Of a stretch of DNA of 64,000 bases, positions 53,798-61,923 are shown piece by piece. A program made the translations under genes and the position numbers. The DNA comes from Rheinheimera tangshanensis. GTDB lineage: Bacteria > Pseudomonadota > Gammaproteobacteria > Enterobacterales > Alteromonadaceae. The notes below the pieces were generated by a model. It saw only the letters and a program-made list of their open reading frames with translations. It searched no databases and had not been told where the DNA came from. Where the stretch lies: NCBI RefSeq assembly GCF_014645135.1, contig NZ_BMLH01000007.1, forward strand, positions 156,998 through 220,997, in the 5' to 3' direction. Numbering within the stretch: the first letter of the stretch is position 1; each line of letters starts with the position of its first letter.

Positions 53798-54525
53798 CTT
53801 TTTCTCTCCATCAAGCTGCAACACCAGAACAACACAACAAAACACAACAGATACGACAGGACCTGCGACAGGCTGGGTGTCGCTTCATAACCCATAAGTG
53901 CCTGCAAAAAGAAACCTAATTCGGACTGCTCCGACAACCACTGCTCGGTTTGCCAGAGCTGCGGCCCGGCGACCAACCAGTCAGATTGGATCAACAGAGC
54001 CGATGCCATCATCACCTGCCTGGCACCAGACAAGGACAACAACAAGGCAAAACTGCTGCTGCGCCATTGCTTTAGTTCAGTTAAAAGGTAATACCAAAGC
54101 ACAGCGATGCTGGCACCAATGCCAACACCTAAAGCCGCACCTAACAACAAATCAGCGGGGGTATTTTCAGTCTGTGTCGGTAGCCAAATATATAACAATA
54201 AGTTACTGCCACTGATACTGAATAAACACGCAGCAGCCAAAGCTGAAGTCCATAGTGCGTACTGAGCTTTGAGGGCTGAGACACAAAGCAAGATAAAACA
54301 GCTCAGATAAAACAAGCTGTACAACAGCTCCAGTCCTAAACCGTCCAGTTGCTCGGAGATCCAGACCATTTTCAGGCTGACAACGCTGAGTAGCAGCAAC
54401 GAGGGCAAGGCAAAATACAAAGCAAACTGACGCCAAAGAACTCTGTGCCACACCAGTAAAGTGGCCAGCAGTATACAAAGCGGTAATAGCTCGCGTAAAA
54501 ACATCAGTACCGTATTAATAAGCAT
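53794..54525 (-). CDS. FTR1-like inner-membrane permease lacking REXXE motifs
   Basis: The 243-residue protein has seven TM segments. The N-terminus NTVLMFLRELLPLCILLA and the C-terminal LQALMGYEATPSLSQVLSYL match the arrangement of FTR1/EfeU iron permeases; the latter is nearly diagnostic. However, the first REXXE motif has become RELLP and the TM4 one reads SGSNLLLYIW, so both iron-binding glutamate pairs are lost. It follows a cupredoxin gene, as in FtrABCD-type systems, overlapping it by 11 bp. Either metal handling is altered or the protein transports something else. Family assignment is moderate. Confidence 0.62.
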   Translation of the reverse strand: MLINTVLMFLRELLPLCILLATLLVWHRVLWRQFALYFALPSLLLLSVVSLKMVWISEQLDGLGLELLYSLFYLSCFILLCVSALKAQYALWTSALAAACLFSISGSNLLLYIWLPTQTENTPADLLLGAALGVGIGASIAVLWYYLLTELKQWRSSSFALLLSLSGARQVMMASALLIQSDWLVAGPQLWQTEQWLSEQSELGFFLQALMGYEATPSLSQVLSYLLCFVVLFWCCSLMERKR

Positions 54526-54922
54526 GATTTGCCTTATGCTGTTGCCACTCGGCTTCGGGCAGAGCGATCAGTACCCCTTGTGCGCTGTCTGGATTGTATT
54601 CGCCAAAAAACTGGTATTCTCCGGGTTTCAAAGGCCCGACAAATAAAGTTGCTTTACCTTTACCTAAAATGACTTTTTCGCGATTTAAGCTGAAACTTTC
54701 AAACTCTTCAGGCGACGGATCCTGATTCAGCACCATAAGCTTTACCTTCTCACCTGCGGGCACGTAAAGCACAGATGGTTGAAACAGATGATCTTTAATC
54801 TTCAGCTCAAATATATGTTGCTCCGCCACAGCAGGCAAAGTCAGAAAGAATAAAGCGGCAACAGATAAGGCATTATCCTTATTTTTTTTCAAGGATCTTC
54901 TTTTTAACTCTTTGTTTTTCAA
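54515..54922 (-). CDS. Exported cupredoxin-domain protein
   Basis: The 135-residue precursor has a signal peptide (ALSVAALFFLTLPAVA). The cupredoxin_1-type domain shows FQPSVLYVPAGEKVKLMVLN and GPLKPGEYQFFGEYNP. The usual C-terminal copper ligands (Cys and second His) are not obvious, as in the FtrB/EfeO type, where acidic residues bind metal. No ATG is present: TTG 54922 overlaps the kinase stop (TTGA) with GGAG upstream, and TTG 54892 is an alternative. It probably works with the FTR1-like permease on periplasmic metal. Confidence 0.8.
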   Translation of the reverse strand: MKNKELKRRSLKKNKDNALSVAALFFLTLPAVAEQHIFELKIKDHLFQPSVLYVPAGEKVKLMVLNQDPSPEEFESFSLNREKVILGKGKATLFVGPLKPGEYQFFGEYNPDSAQGVLIALPEAEWQQHKANHAY

Positions 54923-56220
54923 AGCGGCAGCTCCACTGTCACTTTTAGTCCACTACTAAAATCCGAAGGCCCAAGCCGAATTTGACCTTGATGCAAAATC
55001 ACGATGTCCCGCACTATAGCAAGCCCCAGCCCTGAACCTGTAGTACCGGATTGATGCCTGTCACCTCCGACCCGATAGAAACGATCAAAGACTCTGCTGT
55101 ATTCTTGCGGCGCTATGCCTGGGCCATTATCCTGCACCACCAACACAGCTTTGTCCTGTGTAGCAGATAACTCCAGTTGAATAGTACCGCCAGTCTGAGT
55201 GTATTTACTGGCATTGCCCACCAGATTGCTGACCAGCAAACGCAAGGCAAAAGCGTCGCCTTTCAGTGACAAATGCTCCAGCCCCAGCAGTTCTATTTGT
55301 TGCTGTTTATTATCAATTTGTGGATACCAATCGGCCACCACCTGACGGCATAAACCTGCCAAATCCAACTGTTCTGTCCGAGCCTGAAAATGCTCAGGAT
55401 TGGTGCGGTTCAAAAGCATAATCTGTTCAATCAGCGCGCTCATCCGCTCAACACCTGACTGTAAAGCCAACATCGAACCTTCAGGATCGCTGATACCACT
55501 GCGCTGCCACTGCTGCGATGCATTGTGCAGGTTGACTTGTAATACGCTTAAAGGAGTACGCAGCTCGTGCGCTACATCAGAGGCAAAACGTTTTTCCCGC
55601 TCAAAGGCATCGCCTAAACGGGCAAATAACTGATTAGTGGTTTTCAGCATCTGATCCAGCTCCGCCGGAACCTGATCCAGCTCTACCGGACTTAAATCAT
55701 TAGCTTTTTTTGACGACAGCTGAGCAGAAAAACGTTGGATTGGTGATAAGGCTTTACTCACCACTAACCAAATCAATACGGCTTGTAGCGGCAAACTCAG
55801 CACAACAGGATAAATAGAGGCCGTGATCACTTCATCTGCCAATTGCTGCCGTTGTTGCAGGGGTTGCGCCACTATCACCGTAAGCACATCGTTGGGGGTT
55901 TGACGAAATACCCGCCACCTTTTACCGCCAAAATTATGCTCACTAAAACCTTCAGCGTCCGACATCGTACGTTCAGGGGCCAAAGCGCTACGATACACCA
56001 GCTTACCTTGCTGCCAGACTTGCAACGCCAGACCTAACTCTTGCGCTGAATCTGCCTTATACTGCTGCGATAAACTGGACGCCAGCACCTGTAAATCCTG
56101 ATCAAACAAAGCTTCGGCGCGGCTCACGCTTTGTTTATAGCTTTGTAACGCAGCAACAAAGCTTATCAACGTAAAAAGCGCAATCAGCACTGTGACTAAA
56201 TAGCGGCGTAGTGACCTCAT
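54919..56220 (-). CDS. Sensor histidine kinase, PmrB/QseC-like
   Basis: The protein has about 433 residues. TM1 is about 7-27 (YLVTVLIALFTLISFVAAL); a periplasmic domain of about 110 residues follows, then TM2 near 140-160, a HAMP-like linker and the kinase core. The H-box is SDVAHELRTPLSVLQ, the N-box LLVSNLVGNASKYT, G1 DNGPGIAP and G2 GTTGSGLGLAIV. The periplasmic domain has no ExxE iron motif of Salmonella PmrB. It overlaps the cupredoxin gene; ATG 56220 lies 4 nt after the regulator stop, while GTG 56235 overlaps it. Presumed partner is the adjacent regulator. Confidence 0.93.
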   Translation of the reverse strand: MRSLRRYLVTVLIALFTLISFVAALQSYKQSVSRAEALFDQDLQVLASSLSQQYKADSAQELGLALQVWQQGKLVYRSALAPERTMSDAEGFSEHNFGGKRWRVFRQTPNDVLTVIVAQPLQQRQQLADEVITASIYPVVLSLPLQAVLIWLVVSKALSPIQRFSAQLSSKKANDLSPVELDQVPAELDQMLKTTNQLFARLGDAFEREKRFASDVAHELRTPLSVLQVNLHNASQQWQRSGISDPEGSMLALQSGVERMSALIEQIMLLNRTNPEHFQARTEQLDLAGLCRQVVADWYPQIDNKQQQIELLGLEHLSLKGDAFALRLLVSNLVGNASKYTQTGGTIQLELSATQDKAVLVVQDNGPGIAPQEYSRVFDRFYRVGGDRHQSGTTGSGLGLAIVRDIVILHQGQIRLGPSDFSSGLKVTVELPL

Positions 56221-56224
56221 AGCG

Positions 56225-56884
56225 TCAGGCCGCACTCACACTGTACCCTACGCCTCGTAGAGTTTTAATAAAATCTTTCGGCAGTTTTTTCCGCAAATTA
56301 GAGATATGTACTTCAAGCGCGTTGCTGGCGACTTCCTCACCCCAGGCATACAAACTTGCTTCAAGCTGCTCGCGGGTTTTAATCCGGCCAGCTGACTCCA
56401 TCAGCTCTTTTAGCAGCATATATTCGCGGCGTGACAAGCCTACCGATTCACCTTCAACTCTTACCAGATGCGCGCTGGTATCCAACTCGACTTGCTGCAA
56501 CTTAATCAGGTGAGTGGCTGCAGTGCCCAGACGACGCTCTATCACACGCAAACGGGCAAAGAGCTCAGCCATGGCAAAAGGCTTCACCAGGTAGTCATCT
56601 GCGCCTAAATCCAGGCCACGAATACGATCATCCACTCCATCGCGGGCCGTCAGCACCAAGACCGGCAAATGAGTGTCTTTTTGACGGCTTTGTTTCAGTA
56701 CATCCAAACCGTCCATATCGGGCAGACCTAAATCCAGGATCACAGCATCGCAATCTTTGGCTTTAATGCTGCTTAAGGCATGTTGACCCAGACTTACATG
56801 ATTGACAGCAAAGCCCTGACCGGACAAGGCCAGCACCAGGCCTTTGGCTAAGTCCAGATCATCTTCGACCAGCAATAGTCTCAT
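56225..56884 (-). CDS. OmpR/PhoB-type response regulator, PmrA/QseB-like
   Basis: A 219-residue protein with a receiver domain (acidic EDD near 7-9, phosphorylation Asp in AVILDLGLPDMDG, Lys in DYLVKPF) and a winged-helix DNA-binding domain (LSRREYMLLKELM, NALEVHISNLRKKL, LRGVGYSV). Length and sequence style match PmrA/BasR/QseB, which bind YTTAAK-N5-YTTAAK repeats, and three such repeats occur in this window. ATG 56884 has GGGAG upstream; an extension to 56947 adds residues before the receiver strand. It is the first gene of a five-gene overlapped operon ending with the outer-membrane protein. Confidence 0.93.
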   Translation of the reverse strand: MRLLLVEDDLDLAKGLVLALSGQGFAVNHVSLGQHALSSIKAKDCDAVILDLGLPDMDGLDVLKQSRQKDTHLPVLVLTARDGVDDRIRGLDLGADDYLVKPFAMAELFARLRVIERRLGTAATHLIKLQQVELDTSAHLVRVEGESVGLSRREYMLLKELMESAGRIKTREQLEASLYAWGEEVASNALEVHISNLRKKLPKDFIKTLRGVGYSVSAA

Positions 56885-57075
56885 AGCTCTCCCGCCTTTG
56901 TACTTGAAGCCGCAGCTTTGTTGGCTGCGCGCTCTCGCCCCAATCACATAGTCGCTCTATGTTGATGGAGACTGCTTTACCTGCCGCCTCGCTGCAACAT
57001 CAATTACTTTGGCAGCGCTGTGTTCGAACCTAAATACGTGCGGGGCCAAGCCCCGCCCCGGTTTTTCAATGCAGA

Positions 57076-57723
57076 TTAACGTTTAAGCTTTTTCGCTACT
57101 TTAGCTTCCAGTGCAGCGATTTCCTGCAACCTACCCTGATCCGCACTAATACGATCCGGACGCGGAGCTGCCTGCTTTGCCTTTTCAATGTAACTCATAG
57201 CGGCTTTGTAGTCGCGCTCTTCCGTTAAAAATTCTGCATAAAAATAATTAGGATCAATACCTTGAGGATTAATACTCAGCGCTTTTTCCAACATTTTTTT
57301 GGCATTTTTATCGCTACCAAAGCCGATAGGCCAGCCTGGGACTTTGTAGTACAACACACCTAAACTGGTGTAAGCCGAACCTTGTAAAGCCTGGCTATCA
57401 ATTTTAAGCGCGGCCTCAAGGTCCGCTTTGGACTCTTCAGCCAGTGACATAGCACCCAAGCCGCCTTTTACACCGGCATAACTGGATTTGATAATACCAC
57501 GCCAGATCAGCGCTTCTGCTTTATCCGGATTGGCCGCCACTACAGCGTTGGCTTGCTTGACCAGCTCCGGAAAGGCTTGTTCTTTTTGCTCTTCGCTCAT
57601 GCTGTAATTCACTTCAGCCCAGCGGTCCTGTAAAGGTTTAATATCCTGCAATACATCGGCCTGTGTAGCAAAAGCTAACAAAAATACAGGGACCAAGGCT
57701 AATTTTTTCGATAATCTGTTCAT
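57076..57723 (-). CDS. Exported TPR-like protein
   Basis: The 215-residue precursor has a signal peptide (LALVPVFLLAFATQA). Helical repeats follow (AEALIWRGIIKSSYAG, ALQGSAYTSLGVLYYK, NYFYAEFLTEERDYKAAMSY), about three TPR units. GAGGTAAAG lies just before ATG 57723, 10 bp after the SDR stop, so it belongs to the hemolysin-family operon. It is probably a periplasmic scaffold or chaperone for the pathway. A GC-rich hairpin (57041-57055) without a T-run follows, then 190 bp to the regulator gene. Confidence 0.82.
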   Translation of the reverse strand: MNRLSKKLALVPVFLLAFATQADVLQDIKPLQDRWAEVNYSMSEEQKEQAFPELVKQANAVVAANPDKAEALIWRGIIKSSYAGVKGGLGAMSLAEESKADLEAALKIDSQALQGSAYTSLGVLYYKVPGWPIGFGSDKNAKKMLEKALSINPQGIDPNYFYAEFLTEERDYKAAMSYIEKAKQAAPRPDRISADQGRLQEIAALEAKVAKKLKR

Positions 57724-57733
57724 CTTTACCTCT

Positions 57734-58519
57734 TTAGTGGTTTTTGCCCACTGCAAATAATTCAATGAGTGTGAGTTTACTTTTTAATCCCATATCGACC
57801 AGAGCCGGGAATACTCCGTTCAGGCGAACAAAAATCCGTTCAGGCCAGCCGAGAAAACGGCGAAGCTGATTCGATGTCAGTTGTTTTACCAACTGTGCTG
57901 CAACCCAGGTTGGACTATCCATACTATTGCCAAGCTGCTGATTCAGCTGCACTACATCGCTGGAGTTAATACTGGTTTCTGTGGCTCTTGGCGCGAAGTA
58001 CTTCACCTGTACGCCACTCTCAGCTAACTCTCGCTGTAAGGCTTCAGTAAAACCACGCAAGCCAAACTTGGTCGCGCAGTAGCCGGTAAAGCCGGGATGG
58101 CCTATGCTGCCAAAGGCCGAACCCACGTTGAGAATTTGGCCTTTGTGCTGATGCAACATCGGCAGAAACAGCTGACAAAGCTGCATAGGCACCAACAGAT
58201 TAATACTGACCAAATCGCTAAACTGCTGTTGCTGGCACAAACCAAACTGACTAATCCCCGCGTTATTAATCAGCACATCAATGCCGCCCTGCTGCTGGCA
58301 AAATTGCAGCAAGCCTTGTTGCTCTGCAGTGCTGGTTAAATCACAAGGGTAAATTAAAGTTTCAGCAGCCAGTTGGTTTTGTAGGGCGCGCAGTTTTTCA
58401 ACTGAGCGGCCAGTTAAAATCAACCGCGCGCCCTCGCCGCTTAATTGCCTGGCAACTTCAGCCCCAATGCCACCCGTCGCCCCTGTCAGCAGCACAGTTT
58501 TGCCTGCTAGCAAGCTCAT
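57734..58519 (-). CDS. SDR family oxidoreductase in the hemolysin-family operon
   Basis: A 261-residue classical short-chain dehydrogenase: TGATGGIG near 13-20, NNAG near 87, catalytic Ser in LNVGSAFG and YCATK near 148-152. It has a C-terminal extension with a hydrophobic region (RIFVRLNGVFPALVDMGL), common in membrane-associated SDRs acting on lipids. It overlaps the upstream diiron protein gene by 4 bp. It probably reduces a keto or aldehyde intermediate made by the upstream enzymes; this is inference. Confidence 0.92.
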   Translation of the reverse strand: MSLLAGKTVLLTGATGGIGAEVARQLSGEGARLILTGRSVEKLRALQNQLAAETLIYPCDLTSTAEQQGLLQFCQQQGGIDVLINNAGISQFGLCQQQQFSDLVSINLLVPMQLCQLFLPMLHQHKGQILNVGSAFGSIGHPGFTGYCATKFGLRGFTEALQRELAESGVQVKYFAPRATETSINSSDVVQLNQQLGNSMDSPTWVAAQLVKQLTSNQLRRFLGWPERIFVRLNGVFPALVDMGLKSKLTLIELFAVGKNH

Positions 58520-59208
58520 ACGGTCGCCTCCTCTGGCACAACTTTTTTAGTCAGACCATGAGGTTGCTCCAGGCTACGAAATACATCGCCGTATAAGTGA
58601 AAAAAGCGTTTTGCACTGTGGATAATCAGCGCCTGATCGGTTGGATCGGTGATCTTGTCCATCAGGCTTTCAAAGAACTTGATATGGTCCTGATCCAAAG
58701 CGCCATGCGAGTTCAGATAACTAAACGCCTTACGTGGCAGCTGTAAGGTGCCGGCAATTTTACTGGCGGCCTGCTCTGCTAAAGCAATAGAGGTGCCTTC
58801 CAACACCAGCACCATGCCAAAGAAGCACAATGGATTCACCCGGCGCACCGAGTCGTAGGCATAAGACACCATCAGCTCAGTAGCAAAAGCCGGAGTGCTG
58901 CGTCTTGCCTGCTCTTTGTCATAACCACAAGCGGCAATGTCGTTTAATACCCATTCCTGATGCCCTAATTCCTCTTCAATATATTCAGCTACGGCTTCAC
59001 GCAGCCACTCTTTCGATTCAGGTAATAAAGCCCCAACCGACATCAACAAGGGTACTGTGTGTTTAACATGGTGGTAAGCCTGATTTAAAAAAGCTACATA
59101 ATGATCCAGAGTAAAGTCGCCTGCGAAAGTACGACGGATCATCGGAGCTTCCAGTAAATAAGCACGCTCTGCCTGGGTTGCATTAACCAGCGTTTGATAA
59201 AAACTCAT
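58516..59208 (-). CDS. Haem-oxygenase-like diiron protein (HDO/TenA-like)
   Basis: The 230-residue all-helical protein belongs to the TenA/PqqC/HDO group of iron-containing redox enzymes. Likely metal ligands: Glu79/80 and His83 in YIEEELGHQEW, Glu137 in VLVLEGTSIAL, and Asp/His in LDQDHIKFF (172-175), with His46/47 in helix 2. HDO enzymes use O2 to oxidise amino acids or fatty acids (for example UndA, CADD). ATG 59208 has GGAGAG 4 nt upstream; it overlaps the AMP-binding gene by 26 bp. It is often misnamed a transcriptional regulator. In this operon an oxidative step on an acyl or amino-acyl intermediate is the natural guess. Confidence 0.85.
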   Translation of the reverse strand: MSFYQTLVNATQAERAYLLEAPMIRRTFAGDFTLDHYVAFLNQAYHHVKHTVPLLMSVGALLPESKEWLREAVAEYIEEELGHQEWVLNDIAACGYDKEQARRSTPAFATELMVSYAYDSVRRVNPLCFFGMVLVLEGTSIALAEQAASKIAGTLQLPRKAFSYLNSHGALDQDHIKFFESLMDKITDPTDQALIIHSAKRFFHLYGDVFRSLEQPHGLTKKVVPEEATV

Positions 59209-60670
59209 AGGACTCTCCAATAACATGATTAGAAACAAATAAATTATTGATTTCGCTTTGGTATTTCTTAAATACCTCAGCTCGGCGTGGCCGGCCATTG
59301 GCGGTTAAGGTGCCATCGGCCACAGACAAAGGTTGCGTTAACAACTGATAGGCTTTAATTTGCGCGTAATCGGGTAACTGCTGGTTCACCTGCGCCAGAT
59401 AAGCTGGCACCTGCGCTAGCGCTTTGGTATCCGCTACGTACAACAAGGCGGCACAATAAGGCTGAGCATCGCCCACCAACACCGCCTGACGAATTAAACC
59501 GCTTTGAGTTAATAAGGCCTCAGGCCATTCGGGTGAAATATTTCGACCCAGGCTTGAGATCAGTAAGTTTTTACGACGGCCTAAAATACGTAACCGGCCT
59601 TGTGCATCCAGCTCGCCTAAATCGCCGGTAAAGACTTTGTCACTTGCTGATTCTGCATCGCCTAAATAACCCAGGAATGGCTGTTTCACGACTATTTCGC
59701 CATTAATAATCTCAATATCGCGATGCGCTAGAGGCAAGCCGACTAATTCAAGCTCTGAAGCACAACTCTGACGGGCATCCACAGCAGATAAAGCCACCAC
59801 TGACGCACATTCGCTTAAGCCATAGCCCTGATACACAGGTAAACCAAGACGTGCAGCCTGTTGCAAAAGTGCTGCAGATACGTGAGCACCACCAACGGCA
59901 ATAAACTCCAGTGATGCCGGAGCTTGCCAGCCCTGAGCGCGCGCCATCACCAATAGTTGCAGCAGCTCAGGCACGAGGATCAGACTTTTTGGTGTTGTGC
60001 CGCTGATAAGGCTTAGCAAGGCCTGCGGATTGCTTAATTGACTACCGTTGAAGCCACGTAAGGAGTCAGGCGCTATTAACACTTCGCCACCCGCTAATAA
60101 AGGTGCGTAAATACCGGCAATATTTTCCAGCAAGGTGCTTAACGGCAATAAACACAAATGTTTAGGTGCGTTTTGGTTGATGCGCTCCAGCAGACTAAAG
60201 GCGACATCGAACTGACTTTGGGCTGACAAACACACGCCCTTGGGCTGGCCTGTAGAGCCCGAAGTAAAAGTAATTTTCTGGCAAGTCGATGGAATAGCTG
60301 CACCAGAACTTTTTAGCTCACGGCGATACAACAATAAATCCCCGACTTGCTCCAGCAAGGTAAATTCTGACGAGAGTTGTTCCTGATCCGTGATATAGAC
60401 ATCAGGCTCCAGCTGCGCCATCACATGAGCACACTGACTTTCAGATAAATAAGTGGGTAGCGGCACCAAGAGTAAATTTGCGTCCAGACAAGCTAAATCG
60501 AGTAAAGCCCACTGCGCAGAACTATTGGCCGCCAAAGCGATACGCTGTGCACCATACCCCAACAATAATTCCTGCCATAAAGCCATCTGCTGTTTGATTT
60601 GAAGCTGTGAATACGCCACACCACTGGCTAAGTCACGCAGTACCGCTGTTGTTGGTAATTCAAAACGCAT
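59183..60670 (-). CDS. ANL-superfamily AMP-binding (acyl-adenylating) enzyme
   Basis: The 495-residue protein has the adenylation P-loop-like FTSGSTGQPKGV near 140-151, YQGYGLSECASVVA near 285, FTGDLGELDAQGRLRILGR near 350 and a C-terminal domain with NGRPRRAEVFKKY (catalytic Lys region). It activates a carboxylate as acyl-AMP, then passes it to CoA or a carrier. The start shares one base with the T_hemolysin stop (TAATG) and the end overlaps the diiron gene by 26 bp, so the four genes are one translational unit. Substrate unknown; a fatty or aromatic acid is plausible. Confidence 0.9.
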   Translation of the reverse strand: MRFELPTTAVLRDLASGVAYSQLQIKQQMALWQELLLGYGAQRIALAANSSAQWALLDLACLDANLLLVPLPTYLSESQCAHVMAQLEPDVYITDQEQLSSEFTLLEQVGDLLLYRRELKSSGAAIPSTCQKITFTSGSTGQPKGVCLSAQSQFDVAFSLLERINQNAPKHLCLLPLSTLLENIAGIYAPLLAGGEVLIAPDSLRGFNGSQLSNPQALLSLISGTTPKSLILVPELLQLLVMARAQGWQAPASLEFIAVGGAHVSAALLQQAARLGLPVYQGYGLSECASVVALSAVDARQSCASELELVGLPLAHRDIEIINGEIVVKQPFLGYLGDAESASDKVFTGDLGELDAQGRLRILGRRKNLLISSLGRNISPEWPEALLTQSGLIRQAVLVGDAQPYCAALLYVADTKALAQVPAYLAQVNQQLPDYAQIKAYQLLTQPLSVADGTLTANGRPRRAEVFKKYQSEINNLFVSNHVIGESYEFLSNAG

Positions 60671-61395
60671 TAGCAGTCTCCTTCCGGTAAACGTGCGACT
60701 AACTGATGCAGCTGTGGCCAGTGTTGATGGGCCAGCGCTGTTAATTTTTCATCGCTGTGAATAAGGCCAGTCACCGCAGCTAAATCCATTACACAAACTT
60801 TTGGGTTAGTATCGTAGTAACTGCCCCAACTGGCCGCATCTTCGCCTAAAGCTTCAGCTTTCGCTTCGCCAAGCTCTGTCAGCTCAATACCGTGGCGACT
60901 TAAAATGCTGCGCACTTGTGTGGTCGCTGCACATAACAAATACCGGTAATTCAGTTGATCGAGTGCATAAGCCATTAAGACAAACAACTGCAATAAACTT
61001 TGTCTGTTAATGGCATATAAATGACCAATTTCAATCAGTTGAGAACGTTCTGCATGGATACCCTGCTCTGCCAGTACTTGTTCAACAGCTGCTGGCAAAT
61101 AATGCTCAATAAATAAATGTGTCTTAACGCTGCCCTGTGCTGTGGGTGTGGCTGCACAGCGAAGTCCAAGCACAGCCTGCCATTCACCTGAGCGGCTTAC
61201 GCCCAAAAGATTGGGCATAAAACTATGCACATCAGCCTGATACGCTTTGGCAAAACCTGAGGCAATAAACTGCTCAATGGAAGCACGCTGCACATCTGAA
61301 ACCTTCACCAACTGCAAAAGCGCCTTGGCGTCGTTTTCCGATTGCACAGGCAATCTGACCGCAACAGAGGGGTCGAACTGATAAGAAGACAACAT
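60670..61395 (-). CDS. Thermostable-hemolysin family (PF12261) protein, GNAT-like
   Basis: A 241-residue protein like Vibrio delta-VPH. Conserved blocks include FAKAYQADVHSFMPNLLGV near 48-66, LIEIGHLYAINRQSLLQLF near 120-138 and WGSYYDTNPKVCVMDL near 189-204. The name comes from haemolysis on heterologous expression; the pattern (EIGHLYA, RHGIELTELGEAK) looks like a GNAT/LuxI-type acyltransferase fold, so it may transfer an acyl group. This is inference. It has no signal peptide. CAGGAG lies 7 nt before the ATG. It opens the five-gene operon and is preceded by a PmrA-type box. Confidence 0.85.
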   Translation of the reverse strand: MLSSYQFDPSVAVRLPVQSENDAKALLQLVKVSDVQRASIEQFIASGFAKAYQADVHSFMPNLLGVSRSGEWQAVLGLRCAATPTAQGSVKTHLFIEHYLPAAVEQVLAEQGIHAERSQLIEIGHLYAINRQSLLQLFVLMAYALDQLNYRYLLCAATTQVRSILSRHGIELTELGEAKAEALGEDAASWGSYYDTNPKVCVMDLAAVTGLIHSDEKLTALAHQHWPQLHQLVARLPEGDC

Positions 61396-61442
61396 AAGCG
61401 CACTCCTGCATACCGATTTAGCATGCAGTGTGCGTCAGGAAG

Positions 61443-61459
61443 CTTAAAGAAAACTTAAG
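61443..61459 (-). promoter_or_regulatory. PmrA-type box before the hemolysin-family operon
   Basis: On the gene strand CTTAAGTTTTCTTTAAG, an exact YTTAAK-N5-YTTAAK repeat, ending 47 nt before the first ATG. GCTAAAT, a possible -10, lies 22 nt downstream. The same type of repeat precedes the PAP2-eptA operon and the LtaS-like gene. Confidence 0.72.
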
Positions 61460-61513
61460 GAAATAATGAGTTGTACGAAGAAAATTAGCCTGAGCTTGTT
61501 TTTTTGCTGCGTA

Positions 61514-61909
61514 TTAAGATTGGATAGGAAAATTGGCATCCAGCCATGCCTGAAAACCTCCGGCGACAGAAATAGCCTGACTAAATCCCATCTGTCTTAA
61601 AGAGTCGGCAGCCAAAGCCGAACGGGCGCCAGAGCGGCAGATCAAATACACCGGCTTTGCAGCTAATTGTTCCAGTGCTGCCATAGTATCGCAGTGTGCA
61701 CCGACGCTCGGGTGCTGATGGATGCGCATCTCCAGCACACCACGCGGATAGTTTACCGAACGGTCAATGGAGCCCTGCGCATATTCATCAGGTTCACGTA
61801 CATCGATCAATACAGTGTGATGGTCCTGCAAAGCAGACCTCAACTGCTGTACCGATACTTCCTTTATTCTGGCTTTCGCCTCATTCACTAATTGCTGCGA
61901 ACTTTTCAT
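61514..61909 (-). CDS. Cytoplasmic rhodanese of the sulfide-detoxification operon
   Basis: The 131-residue rhodanese has LIDVREPDEYAQGSIDRSVN near 39-58 and the active loop ICRSGARSA with the catalytic Cys near 100. There is no signal peptide. ATG 61909 follows GAAGG and lies 14 bp after the TauE stop; the in-frame ATG at 61924 touches it. With the ETHE1-like dioxygenase and TauE exporter it forms a BigR-operon-like set in which persulfide sulfur is oxidised to sulfite or passed to thiosulfate. Confidence 0.9.
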   Translation of the reverse strand: MKSSQQLVNEAKARIKEVSVQQLRSALQDHHTVLIDVREPDEYAQGSIDRSVNYPRGVLEMRIHQHPSVGAHCDTMAALEQLAAKPVYLICRSGARSALAADSLRQMGFSQAISVAGGFQAWLDANFPIQS

Positions 61910-61923
61910 ACAGAGAACCTTCA

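Noticed and set aside
57041..57055. GC-rich hairpin after the TPR gene as an intrinsic terminator
   Set aside because: The stem is strong but no T-run follows on the gene strand, so I do not call it a terminator; read-through into the two-component operon remains possible.
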